Source of the DNA: Corbicula japonica
Taxonomy: Eukaryota; Mollusca; Bivalvia; Venerida; Cyrenidae
Reading direction: 5' to 3'
Assembly (NCBI GenBank): GCA_038501625.1
Contig: JAZAYU010000009.1
Span: forward strand, 5,756,396-5,820,395
DNA length: 64,000 nucleotides
The notes beneath the pieces were generated by a model. The model was not told the DNA's origin. It searched no databases and saw only the letters and a list, made by a program, of their open reading frames with translations. This document shows, one piece after another, positions 50,781 through 63,003 of the stretch (the first letter of the stretch is position 1; the number at the start of each line of letters is the position of its first letter). The position numbers and the translations under genes were made by a program.

Positions 50781-51852
50781 GATTCGCTTCGATTCCATTC
50801 CGTTTCCAATTCGATTGCGCTTCCATTGCGCCCCTAATGGGATCGGTTTGCGGTCCGCTTCCGATCCGATTGTCAATTTCATGATTTTCAGTACTGTATC
50901 AAGCCATTACCCTTTCCCTGCTGGAATCATTTTTTTCTGCTTTGCTACCAATGCAGCCCAGTAGCATGCTCATCCGTGCAGAACCCCACCCCCTATTAAC
51001 AACTAATTATACCATCCAAAATGAAAACCGGACAAATTAGCAGGAAATGGCTATTGAATGGGATGCATATGCATTGGCAAAGGGACAAGGCCACGTAACG
51101 ATTTAAATAAATATTCACCGAGCGTGTATCTGTGATTTGGTACTGATCTTTTTCCATAGATTCTGATTTTGAATATACTTTTATTATATTGGTATAATAT
51201 ACATGTATGAACCTCCAATATCTCGATGTAAGTGAATTTTGGTAGGGGAAAAATTCTCCTTTAAAGACCTATGTGGTACCCGCTAAAGAGTAAGGGCCGA
51301 CTGCAGCCTATGACTGTCAAATCTGTCATTTATTATTGCATGTCATTTATTTACGAATAAAACGACAGATCCTCGTGTATGTCCATTAGTAATAAATTAT
51401 AATGCTTTCTCCGGACTGATATTATATCACTGATAGTGCAGTAACAGTGGCTAGAAAATACTTTCTCATTATCTTGAAAAAGTCTGGCTATGATAGATAT
51501 TTTTTCACTACAATGACAAATTATAGCAGCCATCCCTGGATTAGCAACTTTTGAGCCAGTTGTCACTCCACAGGCTGTGTCCTCTTTAATACTGTGGACT
51601 TGAGAGAGTTCTTGTCCTCACAAAAAGAGAGAGAGTTCGTGTCCTCACAAAAAAAGAGAGAGTTCTTGTCCTCACAAAAAAAAATCTCTCTACTTCTTAC
51701 CCAGTTGTCATACTGTAAATTTTAAAGGAAGATATCGTTAATAGCACAGTTTGTGATTCATCTGACCTTGTTTAGTAACGATAACACCCCTGGAACTGGT
51801 AGTCCCCACATGGACGATTGAGTAAGTGGGTCCTCGTTGTTACGGTCGGACC

Positions 51853-51856
<4 letters not shown>

Positions 51857-51903
<47 letters not shown>
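51857..51903. repeat. (GA)n microsatellite
   Basis: About 47 bp of GA, at the right edge of the inverted GTCTGGTCC block. Confidence 0.95.
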
Positions 51904-51907
<4 letters not shown>

Positions 51908-52138
51908 TGATGATATCCGTACTGTCAGGACATTTAATGCACAAAAAACCTTCCTTGTGGGGACGCTCACTGGGATGTGAGGACAAATCTGTGTCCTCAC
52001 TTGTACGGTTGCTTATTGTAATAGTCATTGTTGATTTGACGTTTTCCTCAAATAAAATTCTTATGGGGACACATGTCCCAACAGTCGTTTCTCTCAATCT
52101 CAAAACCACAAAATTGACTTTTTTTGGACACTCAGCGT

Positions 52139-52255
52139 TGTCCCCACTGGGAAGAATCTCTCCTAAAACTGAGATAATTGGTGTGAGGACATGTCCTCAG
52201 ATAAGAGAAAGATCTCTCCAATTTTATGGGGACCCCGACTCTCTCGTCCGTGTAC
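52139..52255 (+). repeat. GTCCTCAC family, left copy flanking the nuclease-like gene
   Basis: GTCCCCACTGGGAAGAATCT through GAGGACATGTCCTCAGATAA to CTCTCTCGTCCGTG. Nearly identical to 55953-56075, same orientation. Confidence 0.8.
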
Positions 52256-52400
52256 AGTCCTGCCTTTAGACATAGCATCAAGTCTTGGAAGCCAAAAGTG
52301 TAACAGGCCATTTAACTAATCAATCTGTCATGGTTAATCACTAGCAATCAGGTGGTCATTTCTCAGACAATTTGCCATATGGTTAGCAGGTAATCTCTGC

Positions 52401-54055
52401 AGGAATCCTCAGGATATATAAAGTATCATTCAACAGGAGCTCTGTTACATGCAGTCCGGTTTTTACTTTTGCAAGATGAAGCAGGAATATTACAAGCATT
52501 TGGTAAGCGGAGAAATCCCCGCGTTTTCAAATCTGTTGGAATGCTGAAGGCATTAAACACACTGGTACAAACGTGCGGTGGGGACAATACAGCCATCATG
52601 CTAAATCAGACGCATATTCAACCATCAATAGCCTCAACTATTTCTCTCTGTGCGGTAGAATTTGCTGGATTCAAATTCAAACTGGGTAATATCAACACTG
52701 GCAAGGCATATATTCAACACATAGAAGTAACAATTAAAAAATGGCTATCGCAAATGCCTTTATTGCAAAATGTAGTAATATGCGAGGAGAAATATCAATT
52801 TACTCCTGACAGTTTTAAAGCTGCTACACGGTCACAGAGGAAAAGTAAAAATGAAAAACAAAAACAGTAGATCATTTAAGAACTGGTCAAAACATTATCA
52901 ATGATCACATATTAAACAAAGATGCTGTTACGAAAACCACACAAGGCAAGGCAGCCATAAGCACACAACTGGCAGAGAACGTTGAAAAAATTTCATTTGA
53001 TCACAAGTTCAACCTAATTGTAGACAGTGAGCATAACATTTGCAGTTGCAACTGTGAAACTATCTGTAAATGTGAAAGATTTTGCACCCCAATCCAATGT
53101 CGTTATGGAACGCCAGAAGTACACGTAGAACTCCTACACGAGATAAAACAAAGAAAAGGAGAAGGTGAAATGGCCGTTGCTGACTATTTAGTTTCACTTC
53201 AAGACACTCTCCAGGATGGGCAATCAGCAGCAGCAATTATTTCTTCAGGTGATATAGATGCTGTATATATTTTTCTGTATGCAGCAAGCAAATTCTGGAA
53301 AAGAGCCGCAGATGATAGCTTCTGCTACCCATTGTTTGTTGTTGTGCAGAAGCCAGGAGGTCGAATGGATGTATATAACATTACAAGGTTACTTTTAATG
53401 TTTGAAAAAAAAATATGATGCCAAGATTGGAAAAGTAATATCTCTTGCACTCTGCATTGGGGGAAACGATTTTATACCCAAACTGTTCCAAATCAGTCAT
53501 GAAACTGTTATGAAATCAATTATCTTCAATCCAAAAGTGCGACAATCCTTACTGTATTCAAAAGAAGAAGGTACTTTCTTAAATCACGATGTTCTGGTTG
53601 AAGTCTACAAAAATCTGTATCTGCCGAAAAAGTACGAAAACACTGAGCTTTCTTTTGATGAGGTGAGGGCTATTACCATAGCAAAAAAACAAGACAGCAC
53701 AGCCAAAGGTGGTTACCATTCAAATGATCCGAGAAAATGGTTGCCACCAGAGTCAGCCATTAGAAGACTGTGTCAATTAGTTGATCTACAGTTAACATAT
53801 CTCGAAACGATTGGCAATCATGAAGCAGGAAGTCCAGATTTCCTTAGTTCACAAGTGCTCGCACAAAATTTATCCAAAGAGATTGAGTACGACTTTGGTT
53901 CAGAGAGCCACTTCAGTTCCTGGGATGAACTTCCTGCTTCATATAGCTCCAAGACATCAAACAAAAGGCAAATGGATACCACTCCTCAAAAGGGATTTCG
54001 AAGAAAACGTCTGATAACTTCCACACCAAAGTCGAAAAAACAACTTGAAAGTTAA
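52401..54055 (+). pseudogene. XRN/FEN-like nuclease family gene, 3' part, with two frameshifts
   Basis: Reading starts after a possible acceptor (TCTCTGCAG) at 52400 and runs to TAA at 54053-54055. Three frames must be joined: 52401-52867, about 52867-53412, and about 53408-54055. Both shifts are single bases in A-runs (AAAACAAAAAC near 52860 and A9 at 53405-53413). Visible motifs: a Cys-rich CSCNCETICKCERFC (about 53041-53090), GEGE at 53158-53169, SGDIDA at 53245-53262, and GGNDFIPKL at 53459-53485. Order and form resemble XRN1/XRN2 (GEGE, D-x-D, GNDFLP), the 5'-3' nuclease fold shared with FEN1. The N-terminal catalytic part is missing. The C-terminus is basic. Direct repeats flank the gene, so a mobile or multi-copy gene is possible. 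Shifts may be assembly errors. Confidence 0.6.
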
Positions 54056-54504
54056 ATATCTTTTGTTTATAGTGATTGGAAGCAACACATTTGTAAATAT
54101 TTAGATTATGAAGATAGTTTTCATCAAGTTTTGTTTTTATGCTATATAAAATACATTATTATAACTGAACATTTTGAAAATGTTCATAATTAATTAGTCA
54201 GATAAAATCATGTGTAACCTCTTTGCACAAAAATTACTACCAGCAAAATTTAAATATACTGTATCATAGTGTTTCTGTTGCATAAATTTGTATTTTTATA
54301 TCCTGGAAATTCTAAGATCTCTGGCTTTTATTACATTATTATACGGATGTTGTTTACTTTATCAATGTGTAAATATAACAAGGTGTATTGAATAATATTA
54401 TAATTAAAACATACACCGCATTTTCTTATTGACCAAGCAAATGTCTATTATATGCATGATTTCATTGTATGTTAAATCCTATCTTTACTACATATAACTG
54501 AATT

Positions 54505-54707
54505 GTGTGTGCGAACAGTGTAGATCCAGATCAGCCGGCACATCCGTACCGTCTGAACAGGATATACACTGTTAACGCTTTGCATCGTTTGGTTATTTCT
54601 GACCAAAGTGTGACCAGTGTAGATCCTGATCAGAATGTGCAAGCTGCTCAGGATCTACACTGGTTGCACATGTGTAAAAATGTGTTTAAAAGGAGGAAAT
54701 GGTTTTT
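54505..54707. mobile_element. Family-A MITE, ends decayed
   Basis: GCGAACAGTGTAGATCCAGA, GAACAGGATATACACTGTT and a second module GTGTAGATCCTGATCAGAAT...GGATCTACACTGG. Confidence 0.8.
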
Positions 54708-55952
54708 AAAAAGTTGTGAAATTATTTTTGTGATATACGTAGAAACTTTTAAATCATAACAAAACATTTGATTTCATTAAAAATGAATAATAATATTTCA
54801 ACTGTTTACAAAATGTCAAAAAACTAAGCTTAAATATGCACATGGGACTATTTAAGTTTTATAAGAAAAATTGTTTAATATTTATCTTCACTGACAACCG
54901 AAGTAAAAACTATTTTTGTTAAAATGTTCCTTATTTTCTTGTTTTATGATCATATTTACAGAAAATGTGTTCATTGTAACTCATTTCATTTCATTTATAC
55001 AGAGCAATTAAATATCTCGTTTATAAGAAATGTTATCACGTTTTCTTAACACTTTAAACCCCTTAACTAATTAAATATATACTCAGTATTTTATCAATTT
55101 TGGAAACTAAATAGCAACTCCCATTGCCAATAATAATGTGAGACTTGTTTTTCGTACAAACATATTAATAATTCTGTAAAACAAATACAACTAAATGCAA
55201 ATTTCTTCTATTTAACTATGCTATACTAAGCTGTACGTTACACTTGTATAATTCTGTGAATGATCTCAATAAATGATCTTATCAGCCTGGCTATCAATGA
55301 GGTAATAAAACCTATAACACTCAGTGCCTGATGATTCTTAATGGCCATTCTAATTATCTGCTGGACATCAAAGAGATACAGATCTGTATCTGCCTCTCCT
55401 GTCTAAGGGTAGGACTGTGTAAGGACAGTGTTGTTCGCACTGGGTAGAATCTCTCCTAGAACGGCGAGATAAATAATGTGAGGACATGTCCTTAGATAAG
55501 AGAAAGAAATTGCTGATTTAGTAGCAAGTAATTTATTTTCATGATAAAATATTACTAAATTTTATACTTCGTCAAATTTATTCAAGCTCACAAACATCTA
55601 ACAACGCATGTTCTTCTGGAATTATTTCATAAGAATATAAAATGAATGTGATTGCACTGGTACATGAAAAGTTACCCATTATAGACCACTCCACTTTAAA
55701 AAACAGTTGAATAATATATCCTGATGTCAAGAGACAGATCCTTTGCAGTCCGTGTAAGGTAAAGACACTAGTTGTCCTAACTGGAATGGTTCACAACTAG
55801 AATATGACTGACCCTTACGCAAAACCACACTCACATGTTGTATGAATGAAAACAAAACTCATGGTGGTTAATAAGAAATGAACACTGCAAACAAAATAGT
55901 TTAATTTGGCGTCCTGACAAAAGAGAAAGATACACTTTCGTCCGTGTAAGGA

Positions 55953-56075
55953 CAGTTGTCCCCACTGGGAAGAATCTCTCCTAAAACTGAGATAATTGGT
56001 GTGAGGACATGTCCTCAGATAAGAGAAAGATCTCTCCAATTTTATGGGGACCCCGACTCTCTCGTCCGTGTAAGG
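55953..56075 (+). repeat. GTCCTCAC family, right copy
   Basis: Direct-orientation match to 52139-52255, followed by a second, diverged copy to about 56180. Confidence 0.8.
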
Positions 56076-56338
56076 ACAGTGTTGTCCGCACTGGGTAGAA
56101 TCTCTCATAGAACGGCGAGATAAATGATGTGAGGACATGTCCTTAGATAAGAGAAAGATTTTTATGGGGACTCTCTCAGATAGTGTATGCATGAAAAAGC
56201 AAAAAACGCTTCGCCATGGTCAAAGGGGGGTAATAAGGAGTGACAATCCGAGTGAGAGTTGTGCTGAACGTGCTTAGAAATAGGTGTCCTCAGATGACGG
56301 GTCTTGGTGGGTGGTCCTCACATTACGGGTCGAATTAT

Positions 56339-56386
<48 letters not shown>

Positions 56387-56895
56387 ATGCTGAAGAAAAA
56401 AAAAGTCCTTGTAGGAACCGAACCAACTACCGTCAAGTCGACAGATTACAGGTAAGCAGCTCTAACCACTCGGCCACTCACACTTTCAAATGATCGTCAA
56501 TAATTTTTACGGTATTATACAAAATAAAGGTTATAAAGGTTATGTCCATGTACTTCCGGAATTAGAAATTGGTTTAGTATCTCTGTTTTGAGTCCGGTTA
56601 TAAGTACAAGGGGCTTATAACCGTGCGTACCATAGTCGATTTTCAACTACGGGAATACACGGGAATAAACGGTGTTTGATTTCATTTGTATAATATCGTT
56701 TTAATAAACACGTGTTCACAGAAGAGTCGGTGGCCGAGTGGTTAGAGTCGCGGTTCAGCGGAATAGACGAACTGACTAGCGTTGGTTCGAATCCTACATA
56801 GAACACTTTTTAGTTTCTTTTTATGCAATGCTCTTTCGCTCGCATTCCTTTTTATTTTATATTTGAAAACAATAGACGATCATAAACATATCATA

Positions 56896-58115
56896 CACTG
56901 GTCAAAAGTTCTAAGTGCACACTTTTCAAGTTTGAATATCCTAAAGTAAACTTATTCAAATTGAATGAAAGTTTGACTTTATGTTAATAATGATCAAACA
57001 ATAATAATTTTTTGAAAACCTTGCATATGTTCTACGTTTTACGTCATCCACGTCGGCATACGCTATTTATGCATTATCCCCGTGGGGCAAGCGAAATTAT
57101 TTTTTTTACAATCGTTTTTGTTTTTCACATGTTCACTGACTCCAGACAAACACGAAAAACACACCAACAAATTGTAACCATGGAACGGTTGACGTCAGCA
57201 GACAACGACATTGCCGTCAAAATTCTTTTCACAGGCACAACTTCAAATTTGTTGTAAAAAAATCTTGACGGTTTTCGTAAATGCAAAAGAAATACCTTAT
57301 TTTTGCATATTTTATTAATTTAAGAAGAAAATCAAACGATATTATTTTCTAGATTGATTACGTTGCTTACGTTGAGCGCTGATGTTACTCAATTACGTCA
57401 TTAAATATTTACGTAAAACAACGTAAAGTCGAAAATATTAGTGTAACATTTGTTGGATAAGTGTCCAATAAATAAAAATTTAAAACTAAAATTTATAGAA
57501 ATTCAATAAACTTCAAAATCGAATTATTCGAAAATGACGCTTATTTGGTCAAAAAGCATGTCCGAAAACTGGTCAATTTTATCGAAATGAATACATTTTT
57601 TCGTTTGGAAAGGTTGTTACACATCTATCATAGAGAATTGTATCATCCCAAACTGTTAGACAATTCAAAAACTTTTGGCACAAAACATTGTGTTAAAGAT
57701 GGAATTTTCTCCTTGAAATCATGTAAAAACCTTATGGATAAAATAGAGTTGAGTGTGTTGGCTCATCGTGCCCAGCAGACCATTACAAAGCTACAGAAAG
57801 CTATTTCAGTGCAATGGAATGGCAAACTACAGTATTTCCTTTAAATTTGCATGAAATTTAAATTATACAGAGATGAGAAAACGATCACAGATGATAGCCG
57901 ATGCAATGATAATTAACTTGAGAATTGCTTTCTGAGAACAGATGAGCTAAAATATTATTATTTTTTAATCTGGTTAAGCAGACTTAAAATGTTTGGTGTG
58001 CTTTAATAGAATATTGATTCTTCTTCATTGTAGTTTACACTATTTTAAAAGATTCAATCAAATAATTAAAAAAATTAACATTTATCAAGTGTGCACTTAG
58101 AACTTTTGACTAGTG
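56896..58115. mobile_element. Tc1/mariner-like element, copy 2
   Basis: Same site in the D unit and nearly the same sequence as 42289-43506, so copied with its flanks rather than inserted independently. Open frames at 57012-57257 and 57545-57844. Confidence 0.88.
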
Positions 58116-58431
58116 TATATAACACAGCTAACGATTTTTTATAACCCTAAATAATTTATTTCGAAAAAAAGTTTCGATTCGGATTTGGATGATTTTTCCT
58201 GAAGAATACTAATTTTTATATCACATTTTATATCACATACTGACAGTTTGAGATTAAAAAGATTTAAATACAAATACAAAGAATACTCTCTCCAACTTTT
58301 TTCATTTTCTTTGCAAACAGTCGTCAAGTTCCAACTTGAGAAGGTACATGCGCAGTGAAGTAGTCAACGTGTTGTTTAACGACAACAGAATTTGAGTTTA
58401 CAACTTGAAACTGGAACTTTTCCAAGTTCTG

Positions 58432-60477
58432 CCTGTACGAAATTTTGAACAGGAATCCGGCCGTAATTGGACCGTACTTTGAGAAGTACGGCTGGAATCA
58501 AGACGTAACATTAAATTACGTTCCTAACAATCTTTCTGACGATTAAGTTACTGCCGGACTTTCTGCATTTTACAGTCGGAAAAATCAAACATAATCCCTA
58601 ACAGACGTAAAATTTTAACTTAGAATTTGTAAAAGTCCAGCTGGACTTCTTATAAAGTTACGGCCGTAATTTATTGGAAGGAAAATAATCATGTGATTGA
58701 ATTTTGTCCAATGAAATCATTTCATGTTTGAAAATTTGAGGGAAGTGAGAGAAACAAAGGATTTGCAGAAAGACAGTTTTATGGTAAATAAAGCTAGTTT
58801 TCATAGTTATTTTTTTTATTAATTTTATGTGTACAATAAGGAAATATACTTGATGTTAAATTGAAACAGGATTTTTTGCATACTAAATGAGGATTTTCAG
58901 ACAATTCAGGTATTTTTCATTAGCTTTCACTTATGCAGATCTCACATGTTGAACATAGTGTTTAAACACTATACATGTACTATTAAGATTGTTTTACATT
59001 CTTCATGTGTAATTCCGAATTTTAAGCACTGGTTAAGGTTGGTTTAAAAAAGAAGTTAGTGAGTTTAAGCATTTGAAATCCTTTAGCAGCTTTTATATTA
59101 AGGTTTTGAAAAACTTGTTAAACACATAATTGTTTAATAGTCTTTTCTGTTTTGAGGATTCCTATTTCACCACTGCAAAATATCTTCCCAAAACTGTTTT
59201 GGTCTTAAATGATTAATTTGTTTTGATAGATTTCCATTAACATCATCAGATCACTATGGGGAATCACATGATCAAAATAATCTCTAAACAAATGTAAAAC
59301 AATGAAAAATTAAGTATATTTTGTCCATGGTTTGTGTGAAGCTTTATTATGTGGCCTATCATATGCCTACTGGAAGGTATAATTATACTGACAATATTTC
59401 GCTGATGACCTCTTCCTCATAATTCAGAACACCCAAGCACTATTAAACATGGCACTGCAGAGGTAATCTGGTAAAATTCTAAACAAAACACTTGTTAGCA
59501 GTTGTAGTATAAAACATGTAGTCTGTGGTCATATGATAGTACATTTATAATTCTATTTGTGCAACTCAAAAATGAAAACTTCACAAAATTCATAATTTCC
59601 CTATAACTTAGAGATTATTTTGATCATGTGATTCCCCACAGTGCAGATGATCTACATGTATTCAAATCTCCTGCCTAATTAAATGTCCCACCCAATTTTC
59701 CCCAGAAGTTAACTTAATTTCGGTAAATTTGGTCTAATGAAGTTTCTTTGAACATTGTATGGGTAATGCTATCAAATTGTATGGATTTAAAGAAACTTTA
59801 CTTCCCAGGACCTACCCCTTTCGAAAAATATAACACTCCCAGGAGCATACAGTAAGGTTGTCAATGTACATAATGATAGACTGTATATTTCTTATGTATC
59901 ATAAGCTATAGAAGACTGTATATTTCTTATATATCAGAAGCTTGAACAATAAGTATGTTAGTCATATTTTGTTATTAAACTTGTCAGTATTGTATGACAG
60001 AATACTTTTTTCTCTGTGCATAATTTTGGGTGTAAGGATGTATTTTTAATTCAATCTTATGTCTTCAAAATGAATCCTACTTTGCTTGAAAAAACTGAAC
60101 TTGTGTAATTGAAATGTAACATGTAACTCAGAATCTGACCTTATAAAACCTCAAACTTTTAATAGCCGTACTTTAAAGTACGGCCGTAATGTGAATCATT
60201 ACGTTTACCATATATGAACAATTTGATTAAAAGTACGGCTGGAAAAGTTAAAATTATTACTGCTTATTTGCATATTACGGCCGAACTTTCTATCAATTCC
60301 GGCTGGAAAAGCTGAAAATATTACTGCTCATTTAAATATTTCGGGCCTTTTTCCGGCTGGACTCCGGCTGGACTAGCAAACACATTGCTAATAAGGATAT
60401 CACGTAATTCTATTCAAGTACGACTGGAATTTACATGCAAAGTAAGTTTCATTTACGGCTGGAACTTTTCGTACGGG
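58432..60477. mobile_element. 2.05-kb TIR element with ACGGCYGGAA subterminal repeats
   Basis: Ends CCTGTACGAAA and CCCGTACGAAA (complement), in TTCTG/TGTTAAC host sequence with an apparent extra TG. Both ends are crowded with ACGGCCGTAA and ACGGCTGGAA motifs in both orientations, like transposase-binding subterminal repeats. No coding frame; the superfamily is unclear. Confidence 0.75.
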
Positions 60478-60591
60478 TGTGTTAACAAATTAGATCTCCT
60501 TCTGAAATCACGTAATAAGTACACGAGAATAACCAAATATGTTCACACAATCTATATAATATATCTATTAAAATGTCAAATAATTAACAAT

Positions 60592-60602
60592 AGAGAGAGA
60601 GA

Positions 60603-60648
<46 letters not shown>

Positions 60649-61070
60649 TGCTTAAGAAAAAAAAGTAGTCCTGGTAGGAACCGAACCAACTACCGTCAAG
60701 TCGACAGATTACAGGTAAGCAGCTCTAACCACTCGGCCACTCACACTTTCAAATGATCGTGGATAATTTTATGGTATTATACAAAATAAAGGTTATAAAG
60801 GTTATGTCCATGTACTTCCGGAATTAGAAATTGGTTTAGTATCTCTGTTTTGAGTCCGGTTATAAGTCCGAGGGGCTTATAACCGTGCGTAACATAGTTG
60901 ATTTTCAACTACGGGAATACACGGGAATAAACAGTGTTTGATTTCATCTGTATAATATTGTTTTCATAAACACGTTTTCACAGAAGAGTCGGTGGTCGAG
61001 TGGTTAGAGTCACGGACCAGCGCAACAGTCGAACGGACTAGCATTGGTTCGAATCCTACGTACAACACTT
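60592..61070. repeat. Family D unit 9 (partial)
   Basis: (GA)n 60592-60646; minus tRNA-like block about 60674-60749; plus block about 60984-61061. It stops in CTACGTACAACACTT and joins the right half of a family-A MITE. Confidence 0.8.
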
Positions 61071-61210
61071 CTCTTTTTGATTTGTTAGGTTATTTTTTTA
61101 CCAAAATGTGACCAGTGCAGATCCTGATCAGCATGGATGTGCCAGCTGATCTAGATCTACACTGGTGGCACATGCGTAAAAATGGAAATACATGGAGGAA
61201 AGGGTTAAAC
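61071..61210. mobile_element. Right half of a family-A MITE
   Basis: CTTTTTGATTTGTTAGGTTA to TGGAGGAAAGGGTTAA. Its left half is missing where D unit 9 abuts. Confidence 0.8.
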
Positions 61211-61866
61211 ACAGTTTTTATGAGAAAACTACAATGGTAGATAAAACTTTATAAGAATAAATCACCACGTGTCTTTGGCAAAAATAACAAAGCAAACAAG
61301 AGTTTGATTTGCTAGTAAACTAGCAATACTTTATTCTAGATTTTCTGATGAAAGTATAATAACCAGTAAGATTACACATATTAATAATAAAAAATTAATA
61401 AAGAGCCTAAAAATACAAAGCACAATTTTATAAACGTTTTGGATGACAAATAAAGATTAATAATGAAAAAATAAAATAAAAAAGACCATTTTAACTTCTT
61501 GCATATTCCAGTAGCTTTATTGCTAGCCAATTTGATTTGGTACATCACTATTATACACAATAAATAATGAGCCATTTCAGAAATAAAAAATAAACAAAAT
61601 GATATAGAAATTAAGTATACAGTTAAGACATTGTTTATGTAAATACGCAAATAAACATGTCATGGGCTATGAAAATAGCCGCCCTGCACAGTACATAAAC
61701 CCAATGTCAACAAATAAAATTGTTAGCATTTTTGTTTTTACTTAAACAATTTATAAACACAGAAACATACTGTATAACTATGCACCGTAATATAGTCAAG
61801 ATGACCATGCTGTTAAGTCATGCTGGAACCTCAGTTAAAGTGACAAGGTTCAGGAAATAAGCATAC

Positions 61867-62061
61867 TTAAGCACAGTTTTTGTGTACTCTTACTTTTATT
61901 GCTTTACTAATAATTACATTCATGGTGCCACTTAGTACACTTTGCTTGGGCTGCCTTAGAAATGGTTTCTGCTGTGAAATAGTAGGTACAAGAAGGCAAC
62001 TAACTGCTGTTACAAGTGCAATGTAACATATTCTGACGAGATAAAATTTTACCATAGTCAC
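61867..62061 (-). CDS. Possible secreted-peptide exon or short gene
   Basis: 64 residues. The N-terminus (MVKFYLVRICYIALVTAVSC) looks like a signal peptide with a possible cleavage near VPTISQ; the rest is basic and has no known domain. GCAATAAAAGTAAG near its end could be a poly(A) signal or splice donor. Only one frame and no homology recognised, so it may be chance. Confidence 0.2.
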   Translation of the reverse strand: MTMVKFYLVRICYIALVTAVSCLLVPTISQQKPFLRQPKQSVLSGTMNVIISKAIKVRVHKNCA

Positions 62062-62091
62062 TATAGTTTACCTTTAATCCAAGATACGCAT

Positions 62092-62301
62092 TTATCCCTT
62101 TCCTCCATATATATACGCCTTTTTACGCATTTCAGATCAGGATCTGCACTGGTCGCATTTTGGTCATTAATATCCTAACAAATCAAAAAGCCAACAGTTT
62201 AGATCCTGATCAGATGGCACGGATGTGCAATTCGTGTCTCTGATCTGGATTTAAACTGTTCCCCCACGCAATAAAGGTGTGTCTATGGAGGAAAGGGTTA
62301 A
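62092..62301. mobile_element. Family-A MITE
   Basis: TTATCCCTTTCCTCCATATA to CTATGGAGGAAAGGGTTAA; part of the first hairpin is deleted. Confidence 0.85.
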
Positions 62302-62493
62302 TCACATGAGCAGTTAGGACCCAGGTAAGTCTGCAGATCCATGCAGTCTGATCATGAAGATTTTAAGTGTTTGCCTATATGGGATATAATCTGTATCCAT
62401 GGAGTTAAGAGGAGTCAGACCCATATTCATTGAATTCCTGACAACATACAAGAACCTGCAAGGGCCAGCACTGTGATTACCTAGATAATTAAA

Positions 62494-62708
62494 TTAACCC
62501 TTTCCTTCATAAATACACATTTTAACGCATGTGTGACCAGTGTACATCCAAATCAGCTGACACATCTGAGCTGTCTGATCAGGATCTGCACTTGTCGCAT
62601 TTTGGTCAGAAGTAACCTAACAAATCAAAAAGCAAACAGTGCAGATCCTGATCAGGATCTACACTGTTCGCCCATGCAATAAATGTGTATATATGGAGGA
62701 AAGGGTTA
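62494..62708. mobile_element. Full family-A MITE with intact TTAA on both sides
   Basis: TTAACCCTTTCCTTCATAAA to TATATGGAGGAAAGGGTTAA; the second hairpin is shortened to AGATCCTGATCAGGATCT. Confidence 0.9.
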
Positions 62709-62831
62709 AGTTCAATATTGTGTTTGGAACAGCAACTATAGTAACAATAGTAGATTTTGTGAACTACCTGGTAATTATTATATGTAGCACAACCTTTTTC
62801 CTGAAAGATAAAGATATGTCATAAAAGATAA

Positions 62832-63003
62832 TTAACCCTTTCCTCCATAAATACACCTTTATTGCATAGGTGAACAGTTAAGATCCAAATCAGCTGGCAC
62901 ATATTTGCCATCTGACCAGGATCTAAACTGTTCGCTTTTTGATTCATTAGGTTATTTCTGACCAAAATGCGAGCAATGCGTATTTATGGAGGAAAGGGTT
63001 TAA
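62832..63003. mobile_element. Internally deleted family-A MITE
   Basis: TTAACCCTTTCCTCCATAAA to TTTATGGAGGAAAGGGTT; first hairpin intact, second nearly lost. Confidence 0.88.

Larger units (their letters stand above)
49221..50896. mobile_element. TIR element starting CAGTACTGAAAAT, with internal minisatellites
   Basis: Left CAGTACTGAAAATTATGAAA and right complement TTTCATGATTTTCAGTACTG, each with TA outside; 1676 bp. It has a 95-bp duplicated block at 49361-49550 and a 61-bp repeat, about three copies, at 50607-50780. Both are rich in CGATTCCGATCCG. No protein. Confidence 0.85.
48454..51856. mobile_element. Possible large element with GTCTGGTCC inverted ends and GA borders
   Basis: The left end GTCTGGTCCTACCGTAACTA is matched by the complement of the right end (GTCTGGTCCGACCGTAACAA). 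Both ends are flanked outside by (GA)n. Inside, near each end, is TTCTTGTCCTCACAAAAA followed by TCT-ACTTCTTAC in direct orientation. No transposase seen; another TIR element is nested inside. Confidence 0.5.
50897..52400. other. Repeat-rich stretch without a gene
   Basis: 50897-51590 holds nothing I can name. 51600-52260 holds GTCCTCAC-type repeats, three tandem GAGAGAGTTC-TGTCCTCAC units at 51602-51680, and (GA)n at 51857-51903. Confidence 0.6.
54056..56340. other. Intergenic, AT-rich, with repeats
   Basis: AATAAA-type sites are scattered after the nuclease-like gene. One family-A copy is at 54505-54707. GTCCTCAC-family pieces lie at 55385-55510 and 55920-56335. No gene seen. Confidence 0.6.
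56341..60591. repeat. Family D unit 8, carrying two insertions
   Basis: (GA)n 56341-56384; minus tRNA-like block about 56409-56486; plus block about 56723-56800. The Tc1-like copy 2 is at 56896-58115 and the 2-kb TIR element at 58432-60477, after which the unit resumes (TGTTAACAAATTAGATCTCC). Confidence 0.85.
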
